This document shows, piece after piece, positions 51,222 through 60,413 of a stretch of DNA of 64,000 nucleotides. Positions within the stretch are counted from its first letter, which is position 1. Every line of letters starts with the position of its first letter. The stretch is from an uncultured Odoribacter sp. (GTDB lineage Bacteria; Bacteroidota; Bacteroidia; Bacteroidales; Marinifilaceae), in NCBI GenBank assembly GCA_910588375.1, contig CAJUQA010000005.1:62001-126000 (forward strand), written 5' to 3'. The translations under genes and the position numbers were made by a program. Below the pieces are notes generated by a model that ran no database searches, was not told the DNA's origin, and saw nothing but the letters and a program-made list of their open reading frames with translations.

Positions 51222-51932
51222 ATGAAATATAAGCGTATTTTATTAAAATTAAGTGGCGAATCTTTAATGGGCAAACAAAAATACGGCATCGACGTCACCT
51301 GCGTTGAAAGCTATGCCCGGCAGATATGCGAAATAGCAAAAATGGGAGTCCAGATAGGAATCGTCATCGGAGGAGGAAACATTTTCCGCGGCTTAAACGG
51401 TACAACAAAAGGATTCGACCGGGTAAAGGGTGACAGCATGGGCATGCTGGCAACGGTAATCAATGCTTTGGCTCTCAGCTCGGCTTTAGACAACGAAGGA
51501 TGCAAAAATAAAGTGCTTACAGCCATACGTATGGAACCTATCGGGGAATTTTATTCAAAAGCGAAAGCCGTCGACTACTTAGAACAGGGGTACGTAACCA
51601 TTTTCAGTGCCGGCACAGGCAACCCCTTTTTCACCACCGACACGGGAAGCAGTCTCCGGGCCATAGAAATTGAAGCAGACGTAATGCTGAAAGGCACCCG
51701 GGTGGACGGAATCTATACCGCCGACCCCGAAAAAGACCCGACAGCCGTGAAATTTGACAAAATCACATACGACGAAATCTACAACAAAGGACTAAAAGTG
51801 ATGGACCTGACCGCAACCACCATGTGCAAGGAAAACCATCTGCCCATCCTTGTTTTCAATATGGACGTGGAAGGCAACCTGAAAAAAGTGATGAATGGTG
51901 AAGCCATTGGAACACTTGTATATGAAAAATAA
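51222..51932 (+). CDS. pyrH: UMP kinase
   Basis: 236 residues, amino-acid-kinase fold. KRILLKLSGESLMGKQKYGID at the start, GGGNIFRG phosphate-binding loop (~46-53), the UMP-binding GTGNPFFTTDTGSSLRA (~124-141) and TADPEKDPTA. It phosphorylates UMP to UDP; the bacterial enzyme is a hexamer, unlike eukaryotic UMP kinases. It ends 41 bases before dxs. Confidence 0.97.
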   Translation: MKYKRILLKLSGESLMGKQKYGIDVTCVESYARQICEIAKMGVQIGIVIGGGNIFRGLNGTTKGFDRVKGDSMGMLATVINALALSSALDNEGCKNKVLTAIRMEPIGEFYSKAKAVDYLEQGYVTIFSAGTGNPFFTTDTGSSLRAIEIEADVMLKGTRVDGIYTADPEKDPTAVKFDKITYDEIYNKGLKVMDLTATTMCKENHLPILVFNMDVEGNLKKVMNGEAIGTLVYEK

Positions 51933-51973
51933 AGCGTCAGGCACGAGCCGTGGTTTATATTTCTAACGGATAT

Positions 51974-53848
51974 ATGATATTAGATGCGATAAATACACCG
52001 GAAGATTTAAGAAAAATTCCGGAAAATGAACTGACAGAAGTTTGTCAGGAAGTGCGCCGGAAAATCATAGACGACTGCGCCGAAAACCCCGGACATCTCG
52101 GCGCAAGCCTGGGAGTCGTCGAACTCACGGTCGCCCTGCACTATGCCCTCAACACGCCTTACGACAACCTAATCTGGGACGTGGGACACCAATGCTACGC
52201 ACACAAAATCCTCACAGGCAGAAAAGAACAATTCAAAAACAAACGACTGTACGGCGGCATCAGCGGTTTCCCCAAAATGGCGGAAAGCGAATACGACGCA
52301 TTCGGCACCGGTCACTCCTCCACCTCCATTTCAGCAGCTTTAGGCATGGCTCTAGCCGCAAAAATCAACGGGGAAGAAGACCGCCAGTCCGTAGCCATCA
52401 TCGGCGACGGCTCTATGACGGGCGGCATGGCATTTGAAGCCCTCAACAACGCCGGCATCCACAACGCCAATCTCCTGGTTATCCTCAACGATAACAACAT
52501 GGCCATCGACCCCAATACAGGCGGATTAAGTCAATACTTGCTGGACATCTCCACCTCCCAGACCTACAACAAAATCAAAAACGACGTCTGGAACATGCTG
52601 GGCAAATTCAACCGCATCACGCCCAAAATGCGCAACTTCGTCCAGAACATCGACAACAGCATAAAATCCATGTTGCTCAAACGCAGCAACCTGTTTGAAG
52701 CCATGGGGCTGCGCTACTTCGGCCCGGTAGACGGACACGACGTAAACCATTTGGTAAAACTATTACGGGACCTGCAAAAAATCAAAGGCCCCAAAGTCCT
52801 CCACTGCATCACCAAAAAAGGCAAAGGCTTCAAACAAGCCGAAGCGGACCAGACAACATGGCATGCACCGGGCAAATACAACAAAGTCACCGGAGAACTG
52901 ATTCACGAAAAAAAATCCTCGCCGGCACCAAAATTTCAGGATGTTTTCGGAAACACCCTCCTGGAGCTTGCGAAGGACAACAAAAAAATCGTTGGAATCA
53001 CCCCTGCTATGCCCACCGGATGCTCCTTAAATATCATGATGAAAGAAATGCCGGAACGCTGCTTCGACGTTGGTATCGCCGAACAGCATGCCGTTACCTT
53101 TTCAGCAGGACTCGCCGCCAAGGGATTTATTCCCTTTTGCAACATATATTCCTCCTTCATGCAACGGGCTTACGACCAGATAATCCACGACGTAGCCCTG
53201 CAAAACCTGAACGTAGTATTCTGTCTGGACCGCGCCGGATTAGTCGGGGCGGACGGAGCTACCCACCACGGGGCTTTTGACCTTGCCTATCTGCGATGCA
53301 TCCCCAATATGACCATTGCCGCACCTCTGAATGAGGAAGAACTGCGCAACATGATGTACACCGCCCAACTGCCCGGCAAAGGTCCTTTCGCCATCCGTTA
53401 TCCCCGCGGATGCGGATACATGGAAAAATGGCAGACACCCTTCAAAGAACTTGAAATCGGAAAAGGACAATGCATCTGCCAGGGTGAAAAAATAGCCGTC
53501 GTCTCCATCGGAGCCATCGGCAACACGGCATGGGAAGCCATCAAAAAATTCCCGGAAGGAACCGTATCACTCTATGACATGCGGTTTCTAAAACCCATTG
53601 ACGAAAAACTGCTGGAAGAAATTTTCCAAAAGCACAAACACGTGATTACGCTGGAAGACGGCTGCATCACCGGAGGACTGGGGGATGCGGTGACAGAATA
53701 CATGGCAACCCACGGCCACCGGGCCACGATTGTAAAAATGGGCATCCCCGACCGGTTTGTCGAACACGGCACCACCCAACAACTGCGTGCGGAATGCGGA
53801 TTTGACCAAGAAGACATATACCGGAAAATCTGTGAATTATTGGGCTAA
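51974..53848 (+). CDS. dxs: 1-deoxy-D-xylulose-5-phosphate synthase
   Basis: 624 residues from the ATG at 51974 (MILDAINTPEDL); a GTG eight codons upstream is in frame but less likely. Three transketolase-type domains. TPP-binding GDGSMTGGMAFEALNNAG with the final Asn (~150-180). The catalytic HLGAS (~49) and GHSSTSIS (~125) histidines are present. The Pyr domain has FCLDRAGLVGADGATHHG (DRAG motif). It joins pyruvate and glyceraldehyde-3-phosphate in the first step of the MEP isoprenoid pathway, also feeding thiamine and PLP. Base composition rises in GC here relative to flanking genes. Confidence 0.98.
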   Translation: MILDAINTPEDLRKIPENELTEVCQEVRRKIIDDCAENPGHLGASLGVVELTVALHYALNTPYDNLIWDVGHQCYAHKILTGRKEQFKNKRLYGGISGFPKMAESEYDAFGTGHSSTSISAALGMALAAKINGEEDRQSVAIIGDGSMTGGMAFEALNNAGIHNANLLVILNDNNMAIDPNTGGLSQYLLDISTSQTYNKIKNDVWNMLGKFNRITPKMRNFVQNIDNSIKSMLLKRSNLFEAMGLRYFGPVDGHDVNHLVKLLRDLQKIKGPKVLHCITKKGKGFKQAEADQTTWHAPGKYNKVTGELIHEKKSSPAPKFQDVFGNTLLELAKDNKKIVGITPAMPTGCSLNIMMKEMPERCFDVGIAEQHAVTFSAGLAAKGFIPFCNIYSSFMQRAYDQIIHDVALQNLNVVFCLDRAGLVGADGATHHGAFDLAYLRCIPNMTIAAPLNEEELRNMMYTAQLPGKGPFAIRYPRGCGYMEKWQTPFKELEIGKGQCICQGEKIAVVSIGAIGNTAWEAIKKFPEGTVSLYDMRFLKPIDEKLLEEIFQKHKHVITLEDGCITGGLGDAVTEYMATHGHRATIVKMGIPDRFVEHGTTQQLRAECGFDQEDIYRKICELLG

Positions 53849-53878
53849 AACCGGACTTCCAGCACAAGAGAAAAACAA

Positions 53879-54574
53879 ATGAAAGGCGAAATAACACTAC
53901 CCGATGCGGAAACATGCAAACGGAAATTCAGGGAAACCTTTAAAACAATCTCTGATCCGGCACCGCTATTTTTGCCCGATTGCGTAAAAGCATACAAAAA
54001 AGGAACACTGATATACTCCGAGGGCACCCCCATGAAAGGCTGCTATTTCGTATATGAGGGAATCGTCAAAATATACCAGACAGGCAACGAAGGAAAAGAA
54101 CAAATCATCAAATTCGAAAAAGAAGGGGACATCTTCGGATTCCGTTCCGTAATCCTGAAAGAAACAGCCTGTACCTCTGTGGAAACCCTTTCCGACAGCA
54201 TACTCTGCTTCATTCCCGACACAGTCCTTTTTCAGGAAATCCGCAACAATGCCGAATTCGCTTACGAACTGATGCAAATCGCCTGCAAAGAATTAGGTGA
54301 ATCCAACCGCTACATCAAAGACATCGCCCAAAAATCGGTAAAAGAACGTCTCGCCGAAATACTGCTGTTGATTGCCCACGACTTCGGCATAGAACCAGAC
54401 GGCACGTTGAAACTCGCTATCTCCCGCGAAGACCTGAGTAACTTTGTCGGTACAGCCACCGAAACACTTATCCGCCTGCTCTCGGAATACAAAACCGAAG
54501 GACTTGTCGAAGCCAAAGGAAGAAAAATCAAACTTCTCAATCCGGAAAAATTAAAATGTCTGGCGGGAGATTAG
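53879..54574 (+). CDS. Crp/Fnr family transcription regulator
   Basis: 231 residues. cNMP-binding-like barrel ~35-140 (GTLIYSEGTPMKGCYFVYEG, FEKEGDIFGFRSVI), dimer helix ~140-170 and winged HTH ~170-225 (SREDLSNFVGTATETLIRLL, EYKTEGLVEAKGRKI). The phosphate cassette Arg-Ser-x of true CRP is not evident, and there is no Fe-S Cys cluster at the N-terminus, so the effector is unknown. It starts 30 bases after dxs and may be co-transcribed with it. Confidence 0.9.
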   Translation: MKGEITLPDAETCKRKFRETFKTISDPAPLFLPDCVKAYKKGTLIYSEGTPMKGCYFVYEGIVKIYQTGNEGKEQIIKFEKEGDIFGFRSVILKETACTSVETLSDSILCFIPDTVLFQEIRNNAEFAYELMQIACKELGESNRYIKDIAQKSVKERLAEILLLIAHDFGIEPDGTLKLAISREDLSNFVGTATETLIRLLSEYKTEGLVEAKGRKIKLLNPEKLKCLAGD

Positions 54575-54724
54575 TGCGAATAGTGTAATTTTTATTAAAT
54601 TTATACAATATACGCTACCACTCCATCTGCATTCTTTAAAATCTTCCTCTCTTTGTAAATAATTCACCGTTTTTTCGTATCTTGACAATTGCAAAAATGT
54701 CTAACCACTCAAACTTATAAAAAC

Positions 54725-55930
54725 ATGCCACAGATTTCAGAAAAAGGTAAAACCCTCCCGGCCTCCCCCATCAGAAAACTGGTTCCCTACGCCAATCAAG
54801 CCAAAAGCAGAGGAATAAAAGTATATCATCTCAATATCGGACAACCCGATATTGAAACCCCGTCCATAGCCCTGGAAGCCGTACGAAACATGCGGCTGAA
54901 CGTAATCGAATACACTCCGTCGGACGGAAACAACACCCTGAAAACCAAACTCTGCAGCTACTACCGGCATTTAGGAATCAGCATAAACGAAGAAGACGTA
55001 CTCATCACGACAGGAGGTTCCGAAGCGATTCTTTTCGCTTTTCTCAGCACACTCAATGAAGGCGACGAAATCATCATCCCCGAACCTTTTTACGCCAACT
55101 ACACGGCATTCGCCCTCATGGCCGGTGCCACCGTCAAAACAGTCACCTCAACCATCGAAAACAACTTCGCCCTGCCTCCCGTCAGTGAAATCGAAAAGAA
55201 AATCACACCGAAAACAAAAGGAATCGTCATCATAAACCCCAACAACCCAACAGGTTACCTCTACTCAAAAGAAGAATTGGAAGCCCTCGCGAAGATTGTC
55301 AAAAAACACGACATCTATTTGTATTCGGACGAGGTCTACAGACGATATTGCTATGACGGACTTCAACACCATTCGGTCATGAACCTCCAAGGCATCGAAC
55401 AAAACACGATTCTTTTCGACTCCATGTCCAAACGCTACAGCGAATGCGGCATTCGGGTCGGAGCGCTCATCACCCGCAACAAAAACGTCTTGGCTGCCGC
55501 CCTGAAATTCGGAATGGCCCGTCTGTGTCCTCCGGCCCTCGGACAAATAGCGGCAGAAGCATCGCTCGATACAACCGACGAATACTTTGCACGGGTCCAC
55601 CGGGAATACGTGGAACGCAGAGACTTCATGGTAGAAGCGCTCAACAAAATCCCCGGCGTCATTTGCCCGCTCCCCAAAGGCGCTTTCTACTCCATCGTCC
55701 GGCTCCCCGTCGATGATGCGGACAAATTCTGCCAATGGCTGCTCGAAGAATTCGAATACAACCACCAAACCGTAATGCTTGCTCCCGCCAGCGGTTTTTA
55801 TCACACCCCCGGCTTGGGCAAAAATGAAGTAAGGATTGCCTACGTACTAAAAAAGAGTGAATTGAAAAAAGCCATAGAGACACTGGCGGTCGCATTAAAC
55901 GAGTACCCCGGAAAAACGGAAAGGAAATAA
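54725..55930 (+). CDS. PLP-dependent class I/II aminotransferase
   Basis: 401 residues from MPQISEKGK at 54725; the 12 in-frame codons upstream are leader. Fold type I: LNIGQPDIETP (~36), GGSEAILFAF (~98), NPNNPTGYLYSKEEL (~170), YSDEVYRRYCYDG (Asp, Tyr), and the Schiff-base Lys in FDSMSKRYSECGIRVG (~236). It is related to aspartate aminotransferase AspC-like class If of Bacteroidota. Likely substrates are aspartate or aromatic amino acids. TATCTTGA (54678-54685) is a weak -7 box with TTTG 22 bases ahead. Confidence 0.9.
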   Translation: MPQISEKGKTLPASPIRKLVPYANQAKSRGIKVYHLNIGQPDIETPSIALEAVRNMRLNVIEYTPSDGNNTLKTKLCSYYRHLGISINEEDVLITTGGSEAILFAFLSTLNEGDEIIIPEPFYANYTAFALMAGATVKTVTSTIENNFALPPVSEIEKKITPKTKGIVIINPNNPTGYLYSKEELEALAKIVKKHDIYLYSDEVYRRYCYDGLQHHSVMNLQGIEQNTILFDSMSKRYSECGIRVGALITRNKNVLAAALKFGMARLCPPALGQIAAEASLDTTDEYFARVHREYVERRDFMVEALNKIPGVICPLPKGAFYSIVRLPVDDADKFCQWLLEEFEYNHQTVMLAPASGFYHTPGLGKNEVRIAYVLKKSELKKAIETLAVALNEYPGKTERK

Positions 55931-55940
55931 GAAATTTTGT

Positions 55941-55948
55941 TATCTTTG
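55941..55948 (+). promoter_or_regulatory. Promoter -7 box TATCTTTG for the acyltransferase gene
   Basis: A perfect TAnnTTTG box 17 bases before the ATG at 55966, inside the 35-base gap after the aminotransferase stop. Confidence 0.55.
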
Positions 55949-55965
55949 CGACAAAATAAAAAAAT

Positions 55966-57111
55966 ATGACATCGGATTCCGAATTCAACAGCATCAGGCC
56001 TTACGTGAACGGCGAAATTGAAAAAGCCACACAGAGATTAAGCACGTCTGAAGATTTTTTATCCGTTTTCACCCAACTCACACAGATGGAAAAGGATAGC
56101 ATCGCGAATGCACTGACTCAGGTACATGATCGGGATGACTTTCAAAACTACTTTTTCGGCCCGGCGATGGAAGCTGTCATCAAAAATACCTCCGACGGCG
56201 TCTCCGTACAGGGACTCGAAAACCTTACGCCGGAAACATCCTATCTTTTCATCTCCAACCACCGGGACATCATTCTGGATTCCGCCATTCTCAACCTGAT
56301 TCTGAGAAAAAACGGCTTCAAATACACACAGGCTGCCATCGGAAGCAACCTGCTGGTAAACGAATGGGTCACGGATTTGGTAAAACTCAACTCCTGCTTT
56401 GTTATCGAACGGGACATCCCGGTTCGGGAAATGATAGTAAGTTCCGCCCTGCGCTCCAAATACATCCGGGAAACATTGCGGGAAAGACACAATTCCGTTT
56501 GGATAGCCCAACGCGAAGGAAGAACCAAAAACGGTGACGACAAAACCCAACCCAGTCTTCTGAAAATGTTCAAAATGACCGGAGCAAAAGATTTTGTGGA
56601 AAACTTCCGGGAACTGCGCATCGTTCCTGTGGCCATTTCCTACGAATGGGAACCGTGCGACGACCTGAAAACAAATGAATTATATACACGCACAGTAAGC
56701 GAATACACCAAGACCCCGGAAGAAGACATGAAAAGCATGAAAACGGGGCTGGCAACTTACAAAGGAAGAATCAATTTCACAATCGACAAACCCATTGACA
56801 AAGAACTGGATGAAATTGCCGGACTACCCTCCAACGGCGACCGCCTGGAAGCATTGGCCCGTCTCATAGACGCCAAAATACACCGGAACTTCAAACTATG
56901 GCCCAACAACTACATCGCCTACGACCTTGCGCATTCAGGCAACAAATTTTCTCATCTTTACAATGAAAAAGAAAAAGAACACTTCATCCAGACCATGATG
57001 CAGAAAATCGACCGGATTGAAGGAAACCGATCGCTTCTCAACAACATTTTCCTGGAAATCTATGCCAATCCTGTTAAAAACAGTATAAATACGCAAGACA
57101 CTGCAAAATAA
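55966..57111 (+). CDS. 1-acylglycerol-phosphate-type acyltransferase
   Basis: 381 residues with a PlsC-like acyltransferase domain. HxxxxD motif in FISNHRDIILDSAIL (~83-91), second block WIAQREGRTKNGDDKTQ (the FPEGTRS equivalent), and IVPVAISYEWEPCDD (block IV). It is larger than PlsC (~240 residues) and lacks clear membrane helices. Bacteroidota proteins of this size are annotated glycerol acyltransferases. It transfers an acyl group to a glycerol-phosphate or related acceptor at the inner membrane. The exact acceptor is not determined. Confidence 0.85.
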   Translation: MTSDSEFNSIRPYVNGEIEKATQRLSTSEDFLSVFTQLTQMEKDSIANALTQVHDRDDFQNYFFGPAMEAVIKNTSDGVSVQGLENLTPETSYLFISNHRDIILDSAILNLILRKNGFKYTQAAIGSNLLVNEWVTDLVKLNSCFVIERDIPVREMIVSSALRSKYIRETLRERHNSVWIAQREGRTKNGDDKTQPSLLKMFKMTGAKDFVENFRELRIVPVAISYEWEPCDDLKTNELYTRTVSEYTKTPEEDMKSMKTGLATYKGRINFTIDKPIDKELDEIAGLPSNGDRLEALARLIDAKIHRNFKLWPNNYIAYDLAHSGNKFSHLYNEKEKEHFIQTMMQKIDRIEGNRSLLNNIFLEIYANPVKNSINTQDTAK

Positions 57112-57156
57112 AGGCGACGAATTTTAATATTTACTAAAAACAAAACTATTCGCCAC

Positions 57157-57336
57157 ATGAAAGCCGCAAAATTACTCATCCTGCTCTCCGCATTTCTGAT
57201 TATGATTTCGAGTGTACTCACCCTGATGGCCACCCCTGACAGGACAGGGGTCTATCTAAATGTGGGAGCCATGTTTTGTCTCGTCCTTGCCATCTCGGTC
57301 ATGAACTTTAAAAATAACCCGGAAAAACGGTCGTAA
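57157..57336 (+). CDS. Small two-helix membrane protein
   Basis: 59 residues: MKAAKLLILLSAFLIMISS starts the first membrane helix (~5-24), a short polar loop TPDRTGVY follows, then a second helix (~32-50, VGAMFCLVLAISVM) and a basic end NNPEKRS. It begins 45 bases after the acyltransferase and ends one base before the next gene, which supports a real gene. Function unknown. Confidence 0.6.
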   Translation: MKAAKLLILLSAFLIMISSVLTLMATPDRTGVYLNVGAMFCLVLAISVMNFKNNPEKRS

Positions 57337-57337
57337 A

Positions 57338-57586
57338 ATGTACAAAGTCAAACGAACCATTTACTTAAAAGAGCGCTCCATAGACGTCTGGTTCGGATTG
57401 GTCAGCAAAACCAAAAACGGAAAAAACGGCAAATACACCGTCTATCTGCTCACAGACGACCCGCGCAACCCCTTTAATCACGCCGAACCCATTCTAAGCG
57501 GCATCACATCCAAAGACACCGCCATAAAAAAAGGCATCGAATATGCCAAAACACTGTTTCAGAATATATTGAACAATCAAGAATAA
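57338..57586 (+). CDS. Hypothetical small protein
   Basis: 82 residues, soluble. Opens MYKVKRTIYLKERSIDVWFG, basic in the first half, then YTVYLLTDDPRNPFN and a helical end. No family is recognised. It is one base after the small membrane gene and 17 bases before gltX, in the same direction, so the three are probably one transcript. Confidence 0.55.
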   Translation: MYKVKRTIYLKERSIDVWFGLVSKTKNGKNGKYTVYLLTDDPRNPFNHAEPILSGITSKDTAIKKGIEYAKTLFQNILNNQE

Positions 57587-57603
57587 CCCAAAACTCATTT
57601 ACG

Positions 57604-59124
57604 ATGGAAAGAAAAGTCAGAGTCAGGTTCGCTCCCAGTCCCACCGGAGCCCTCCACCTCGGAGGCGTAAGAACCGCTCTTTTCAATTACTTGTTTGCCC
57701 GCCGTCATCACGGCGATTTTCTGCTTCGCATCGAAGACACCGACCAGACCCGCTACGTGCCCGGAGCGGAACAATACATCATCGACTCATTGAAATGGTG
57801 CGGCCTGCACGTTGACGAAGGAGTCGGAGTCGGTGGCGACTGCGGCCCTTACCGTCAGAGTGAAAGAAAAGAACTATACAGGCAATATGCCCTGCAATTG
57901 GTTGGAAGCGGCCACGCCTACTACTCATTCGATTCCTCCGAAGAACTCGACAGGCAGAGAAAAGAATGCGAAAGCCGGGGCGAAACCTTCATATACAACG
58001 CCCAAAGCCGCCGCCACTTGAAAAACTCGCTCAACCTGTCGCCCGAAGAGACAAAACAGCTGCTGGAATCAGGCATTCCCTACGTAATCCGGTTTAAAAT
58101 GCCCGACTGCGAAGAGCTCCTTTTAAACGACATCATCCGGGGCGAAGTACGTTTCAACACCGCCATTCTGGACGACAAAGTACTGTTCAAATCCGACGGG
58201 ATGCCCACCTACCACCTGGCAAACATCGTAGACGACCACCTGATGAAAATCACCCACGTCATCCGGGGTGAAGAATGGCTGCCCTCCCTGCCTCTCCATG
58301 TCCTGCTTTACAGAGCCTTCGGCTGGGAAGACACTATGCCTCAATTCGCCCACTTGCCCCTTATTCTAAAACCGGTAGGCAACGGCAAACTAAGCAAACG
58401 GGACGGCAACAAAATGGGATTCCCCGTATTCCCCATGGAATTCACCGATCCCGAAACTGGCGAAAAATGGCACGGCTACAAAGAAGACGGCTACTTCCCC
58501 GAAGCCTTCATCAACATGCTGGCGCTCTTGGGCTGGAACGACGGCACCGACAAAGAAATATTCACCATCGACGAACTGTGTGAAGCCTTCTCCCTCGAAA
58601 GAGTACACAAAGCCGGCTCCCGCTTCGACCCGGAAAAAGCCAAATGGTTCAACCACAAATACCTCATCGCCAAACCCGATGCGGAAATTGCAGGGCTGCT
58701 CGCCGGCATCCTGCACGCCAACGGACTGGAATGCGAACAGGAAAAACTGGAAAAAATCTGCGGACTCATGAAAGAACGCGCCAACTTCGTCAGTGACATC
58801 TACAACGACAGCCTCTTCTTCTTCCAGACACCAGAAACCTACGTCGAAAAAGACGTCAAAAAATACTGGAAAGAAGAATCCGTACCGGTCATGAAAGAAC
58901 TCTACCGCATCTTAAGCGAAATCGACGATTATTCGTTTGCAAACACCGACAAAATCATCTCCGGCTGGATCAACGAAAAAGAACTCGGATTCGGGAAAGT
59001 CATGAACCCCTTCCGCGTGGCAATCGTCGGGGCTGCCAAAGGACCCCACATGTACGACATCATCGAAATCCTTGGCAAAGAAGAAACACTGAAACGGCTT
59101 GACAAAGCCATCAGAACACTTTAA
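57604..59124 (+). CDS. gltX: Glutamyl-tRNA synthetase
   Basis: 506 residues. Class I synthetase with FAPSPTGALHLGGVRTA (HIGH-type HLGG, ~8-22) and KLSKRDGNKMG (KMSKS-type, ~263). The connective domain and a C-terminal alpha-helical cage (~330-506) follow the bacterial discriminating GluRS plan. It charges tRNA-Glu, also the donor for tetrapyrrole synthesis. It ends with a strong terminator at 59130, which marks the edge of the accessory region. Confidence 0.97.
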   Translation: MERKVRVRFAPSPTGALHLGGVRTALFNYLFARRHHGDFLLRIEDTDQTRYVPGAEQYIIDSLKWCGLHVDEGVGVGGDCGPYRQSERKELYRQYALQLVGSGHAYYSFDSSEELDRQRKECESRGETFIYNAQSRRHLKNSLNLSPEETKQLLESGIPYVIRFKMPDCEELLLNDIIRGEVRFNTAILDDKVLFKSDGMPTYHLANIVDDHLMKITHVIRGEEWLPSLPLHVLLYRAFGWEDTMPQFAHLPLILKPVGNGKLSKRDGNKMGFPVFPMEFTDPETGEKWHGYKEDGYFPEAFINMLALLGWNDGTDKEIFTIDELCEAFSLERVHKAGSRFDPEKAKWFNHKYLIAKPDAEIAGLLAGILHANGLECEQEKLEKICGLMKERANFVSDIYNDSLFFFQTPETYVEKDVKKYWKEESVPVMKELYRILSEIDDYSFANTDKIISGWINEKELGFGKVMNPFRVAIVGAAKGPHMYDIIEILGKEETLKRLDKAIRTL

Positions 59125-59129
59125 TACAA

Positions 59130-59165
59130 AACACCCCTTCCGCCCAACTGTTCGGAAGGGGTGTT
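59130..59165 (+). terminator. gltX terminator
   Basis: AACACCCCTTCCG (59130-59142) and CGGAAGGGGTGTT (59153-59165) form a perfect 13-bp stem with a 10-base loop, six bases after the gltX stop. The following T-run is weak. Confidence 0.8.
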
Positions 59166-59268
59166 CATTCTACGCCCCACATCTATCCTCTGGGAAAAAA
59201 CTAAAGCTAAGCGAATTAACCGACAGCATCAAATGTATCCCTTCAGATACTACGGACAAATCTTCCCC

Positions 59269-59523
59269 TCAAATCGAATCTGCAGCACGGCGTATTCGCT
59301 CCGAAAGATCAACCAAAGCTCCTTTTAAAATTTCAGTCTCCTCCACTGTGAAAGCCGTCGGTTTTCCATTCCCATCCACTCCGTCCATTTTATGATAGAG
59401 CCAGGAACTTGACTTCCCAAAATAAGTCCGGGCTAAATCCGCCCACGAAATCGCTACTAACAAATCTGCCAGTTGTTTTTTCATAGAAACAACCTCCTTT
59501 GTTTGATTCATTACTATTTCCAT
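59269..59523 (-). CDS. DUF5053 family protein
   Basis: 84 residues at most. The core ISWADLARTYFGKSSSWLYH followed by KMDGVDGNGKP and a helical end is the DUF5053 pattern, common on Bacteroidota mobile elements and resembling a small HTH. Start uncertain: an AAAGGAGG Shine-Dalgarno sequence lies 8 bases before an internal ATG at 59484 (MKKQLADLL), favouring a 71-residue product. Function unknown. Its neighbours and the strong ribosome site suggest mobile origin. Confidence 0.72.
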   Translation of the reverse strand: MEIVMNQTKEVVSMKKQLADLLVAISWADLARTYFGKSSSWLYHKMDGVDGNGKPTAFTVEETEILKGALVDLSERIRRAADSI

Positions 59524-59539
59524 ATCATTTACTCTTTAT

Positions 59540-59689
59540 TTACTTCTCTTCCTCACAATCCAGTAACTCATTAAATAATCTTTCAATATACCATAGTATC
59601 TCCGGATAGCCGTCAGGATATGATTTCTTATAATTCCGAATAGCCATAATCAGGTCATATTCCTCTTCTGTCAGTATTGTTGTTTTCAT
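59540..59689 (-). CDS. Small acidic hypothetical protein
   Basis: 49 residues: starts MKTTILTEEEYDLIMAI, has one Pro/Tyr-rich stretch (YKKSYPDGYPEILWYI) and a Glu-rich end. Upstream on the minus strand are an AAAGGA ribosome site and a -7 box TATATTTG (59720-59713). The gap to the DUF5053 gene is 16 bases and the direction is the same, so they form one operon. Function unknown; resembles small accessory proteins of mobile elements. Confidence 0.6.
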   Translation of the reverse strand: MKTTILTEEEYDLIMAIRNYKKSYPDGYPEILWYIERLFNELLDCEEEK

Positions 59690-59776
59690 ATCCTTTCCGT
59701 ATTTGAACCATACAAATATAGTACGATTTTTCGTATTATGCGTTTTTAACCCGAACTTAATCTAAAAAATCCCCTC

Positions 59777-60409
59777 TCAACTCTTCTTCACACACTGCGA
59801 AGCGGAAGCGCTTTTCCCATCCTTCGACAACACAAACACATACACACACAGCGCATCCACCTCCCAGCCCGGCGGTAAATCCACCACAGCAGCCTCCGTA
59901 TCCTTACGCTCATTCAAAACGAAAACCCGCAACTTCAGTTTCTTTTCCTCCAACACGGCCGCATACAGACAATCATCATCCGCCGCATGCCTCATAAACT
60001 CCTCCGCCTCATGCGTAAACGTCAATTGGCTTCCCGTCTCATCGACCGACATCCTCACCTCCGGCAAACGACGGTTACCGGCAGATACAAGCATCCGGTC
60101 ATAATTCACCGTCACCTCCAGCTCATCACTCACCACCACAGCCTGCTGGTTCAACTTCACAAACATATTGTCCGGCGTATAATTCGCAGGCCTGCCGGGA
60201 AATCCCAGTCCCAGCACCGGATCATACACACTGCACAACCCCACCAGCCTCTTCATCCGAAGACGCTGCTTCCGCTGGGCAAGCGTACGGGGGTTAAACA
60301 CTTGGGTAACTTTCTCTTTTACAATATTGATACCCTTTGTCCTACACGTCGTCAGATTTCCAAATGATTTGGATAATCTACTGAATGCAGTAGAATTAAA
60401 AATAGCCAT
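59777..60409 (-). CDS. DUF6266-like protein (1 of 2)
   Basis: 210 residues. The N-terminal third, MAIFNSTAFSRLSKSFGNLT, then VFNPRTLAQRKQRLRMKRLVGL, and the later PDNMFVKLNQ with a beta-rich rest, match the plan of DUF6266 proteins of Bacteroidota (a G/R-rich start, 'NPRT.AQ..QR.R' and '..F...N'). No signal peptide. The gene at 60414 encodes a second, divergent member 4 bases upstream. Function unknown. It ends in a basic tail with Cys (SASQCVKKS). Confidence 0.6.
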   Translation of the reverse strand: MAIFNSTAFSRLSKSFGNLTTCRTKGINIVKEKVTQVFNPRTLAQRKQRLRMKRLVGLCSVYDPVLGLGFPGRPANYTPDNMFVKLNQQAVVVSDELEVTVNYDRMLVSAGNRRLPEVRMSVDETGSQLTFTHEAEEFMRHAADDDCLYAAVLEEKKLKLRVFVLNERKDTEAAVVDLPPGWEVDALCVYVFVLSKDGKSASASQCVKKS

Positions 60410-60413
60410 AATA

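Noticed and set aside
52042..52437. Arg/His-rich plus-strand frames inside dxs
   Set aside because: Out-of-frame readings of a GC-rich segment of dxs.
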